Shown here piece by piece: positions 5,902 to 6,618 of a stretch of DNA of 6,618 bases. This DNA comes from Acidobacteriota bacterium (GTDB lineage: Bacteria > Acidobacteriota > Blastocatellia > Pyrinomonadales > Pyrinomonadaceae): contig QHXH01000131.1 of assembly GCA_003222855.1 (NCBI GenBank), forward strand, positions 1 through 6,618. The letters are read 5' to 3'. Both the position numbers and the translations under genes were made by a program. The notes under the pieces were generated by a model. The model was not told the DNA's origin. It did no database searches and saw only the letters and a program-made list of their open reading frames with translations. Within the stretch, counting starts at the first letter, position 1, and every line of letters begins with the position of its first letter.

Positions 5902-5939
5902 GCTTTCAGCCTGTCGTCACTACGCGACAAGGCTGAAGC
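5902..5939 (-). promoter_or_regulatory. Stable stem-loop directly after the ilvB leader ORF
   Basis: TTCAGCC-T-TGTCG (5937-5925) pairs with CGACAGGCTGAA (5916-5905), 12 pairs with one bulged T at 5930, and can gain two more pairs past a bulged A. It begins right at the leader ORF stop codon, so a ribosome at the stop would cover its 5' arm. Part of that arm (GCCTTG, 5933-5928 region) can pair weakly with CAAAGGC in the terminator, a possible but unproven antiterminator. Confidence 0.55.
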
Positions 5940-5975
5940 TCACCGGTTAATGATTACTGTCAGCACTGAGTGCAC
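5940..5975 (-). CDS. Val/Leu/Ile-rich leader peptide of the ilv operon
   Basis: A short ORF from GTG 5975 to TGA 5940 encodes 11 residues, (M)HSVLTVIINR, with five branched-chain residues close together (V4, L5, V7, I8, I9). GGGAAG lies 8 nt before the GTG. The same frame is open to an ATG at 6023 (27 residues in total), but that ATG overlaps the best -10 box, so the GTG is preferred. Like the ilv leader peptides of other bacteria, it would sense charged Ile, Leu and Val tRNA by stalling before the downstream terminator. It is short, so chance is a real alternative; the terminator and the position before ilvB are what support it. Confidence 0.55.
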   Translation of the reverse strand: MHSVLTVIINR

Positions 5976-6020
5976 TCTACATTCTTCCCGCCCTGTTGCC
6001 CAATAAAAAATTTTTTGATC

Positions 6021-6048
6021 CATATAAATGGCAGCAGACCACTCGCAA
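6021..6048 (-). promoter_or_regulatory. Candidate ilvB operon promoter
   Basis: TTGCGA (6048-6043), 16-bp spacer, TATATG (6026-6021) on the minus strand; both boxes match the sigma-70 consensus at 4 of 6 positions. The start would be near 6014, just inside an A6/T6 tract at 6005-6016 that may bend or stiffen the DNA. The position suits both the leader ORF and an activator bound toward the LysR gene. Confidence 0.35.
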
Positions 6049-6106
6049 AGTTCGTTTCCTGGCCCGCGCTATGTGTTAGGATCAGCTGCCGATCATCTTT
6101 TAAGAC

Positions 6107-6618
6107 ATGGAACTGAGTCAGCTCGAATTCTTTCGCACCGTCGTTGAGGAAGGAAGCTTTTCGAAAGCTGCTGAGCGCGTTTATCGCACCCAGCCAGCCG
6201 TGAGCATCGCCGTCCGCCGGCTGGAAGAGGAGATTGGCGCGCCGCTCCTTGAGCGATCGCAGAAAGCGCCCGCGCTTACGGAAGTAGGCGAGTTAATTTA
6301 CGATTTTGCCGGGCGAATCCTTTCGCTGCGTGACCAGGCACTGCAGGGCGTCGCCGAGTTGAAGTCGCTAAAGCGGGGGCGCGTGCGTATCGGAGCTAAC
6401 GAGAGCACTTCGCATTATCTTCTGCCGCAAATAATTCTCGATTACCGAAAGTGCTATCCGGACGTGAGGGTCGAAATCTTTGGCCATTCATCGGATCAAT
6501 TACCACGCAAAGTGCTGGACGGGAATGTCGACTTCGGCTTGATGGCTTTCGAGCCGGTTGATAGCGACCTCGAATCTTTTCCGGTGCTCAAGGATGAGCT
6601 GGTGCTAATCATGAGTCC
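6107..6618 (+). CDS. LysR-family transcriptional regulator, partial, divergent from ilvB
   Basis: The first 170 residues are present and the gene continues past the right edge. The winged helix-turn-helix is at about 4-62, with FFRTVVEEGSFSKAAERVY and TQPAVSIAVRRLEEEIGAPLLER typical of LysR proteins. A linker helix follows, and the effector domain starts near residue 90 (GRVRIGANES), with DGNVDFGLMAFEP as a standard subdomain segment. The start is ATG 6107; no strong Shine-Dalgarno is seen, and TAGGAT at 6077-6082 is a weak -10 candidate. LysR regulators usually control the gene transcribed away from them, so the ilv operon is the likely target, as for IlvY and ilvC in E. coli. Sequence alone does not show that it is IlvY; CysB-, CbbR- or other-type regulators remain possible. 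Confidence 0.92.
   Translation, partial: MELSQLEFFRTVVEEGSFSKAAERVYRTQPAVSIAVRRLEEEIGAPLLERSQKAPALTEVGELIYDFAGRILSLRDQALQGVAELKSLKRGRVRIGANESTSHYLLPQIILDYRKCYPDVRVEIFGHSSDQLPRKVLDGNVDFGLMAFEPVDSDLESFPVLKDELVLIMS

Noticed and set aside
5963..5973. Palindrome GCACT-G-AGTGC as a LysR-type operator
   Set aside because: It lacks the T-N11-A spacing, has only 5-bp arms and falls within the leader ORF; too little to call a binding site.

Overview
The window holds a branched-chain amino acid (isoleucine/valine) biosynthesis cluster on the minus strand. In transcription order it is ilvB, ilvN, ilvC, ilvD. A divergent LysR-type regulator runs off the right edge on the plus strand, and the first 29 codons of a chorismate mutase-type gene run off the left edge on the minus strand. 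DNA is moderately GC-rich. The enzymes are clear bacterial housekeeping proteins. The dispersed 'CCACAGAGGCACAGAG'-type palindrome and the 9-bp tandem repeat in a gene tail resemble features I associate with Acidobacteriota-like environmental bacteria, but this taxonomic guess is weak.

Layout from right to left, in the direction of transcription of the main operon. Positions 5838-6106 are a divergent control region between the LysR gene (6107 onward, plus) and ilvB. On the ilvB side it contains a weak promoter, a short leader ORF ending in Val-Leu-Thr-Val-Ile-Ile, a stable stem, and a strong intrinsic terminator that ends just upstream of the ilvB ribosome binding site. This looks like a transcription attenuator. 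Then come ilvB (4062-5837), a 107-bp spacer, ilvN (3382-3954) with a repeat-encoded polar tail, and ilvC (2351-3367) 14 bp after ilvN. A 342-bp interval follows, holding a long imperfect palindrome and a frame-disrupted upstream ORF, and then ilvD (506-2008).

ilvD is broken near its 3' end. The main frame stops at 506, about 70 residues short of the family C-terminus. The typical C-terminal segment (GVLAKYA...SSLGAVT) continues in another frame to 339, with roughly 15 family residues missing at the junction. This is either a real deletion/frameshift or a sequence or assembly error. A second apparent frame break lies upstream of ilvD at a CCCCGGGG tract.

The most interesting element lies between ilvD and the chorismate mutase gene (89-335, minus strand). 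A good sigma-70-like promoter drives a 32-codon leader ORF with 5 Phe, 2 Tyr and 1 Trp (core YFAFTYRFPF). It is followed by a strong intrinsic terminator that ends just before the Shine-Dalgarno of the chorismate mutase gene. The Phe codons overlap strand 1 of a 9-bp hairpin, strand 2 of that hairpin can pair with the 5' arm of the terminator, and so all parts of a classical phe-type attenuator are visible. None of these small leader ORFs is long enough to be found by ordinary gene calling.

Together, IlvBN (acetohydroxyacid synthase), IlvC and IlvD perform three consecutive steps from pyruvate/2-oxobutyrate to the 2-oxoacids of Val and Ile. The divergent LysR protein is the obvious candidate regulator. 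The adjacent aromatic gene forms a separate transcription unit with its own attenuation control.
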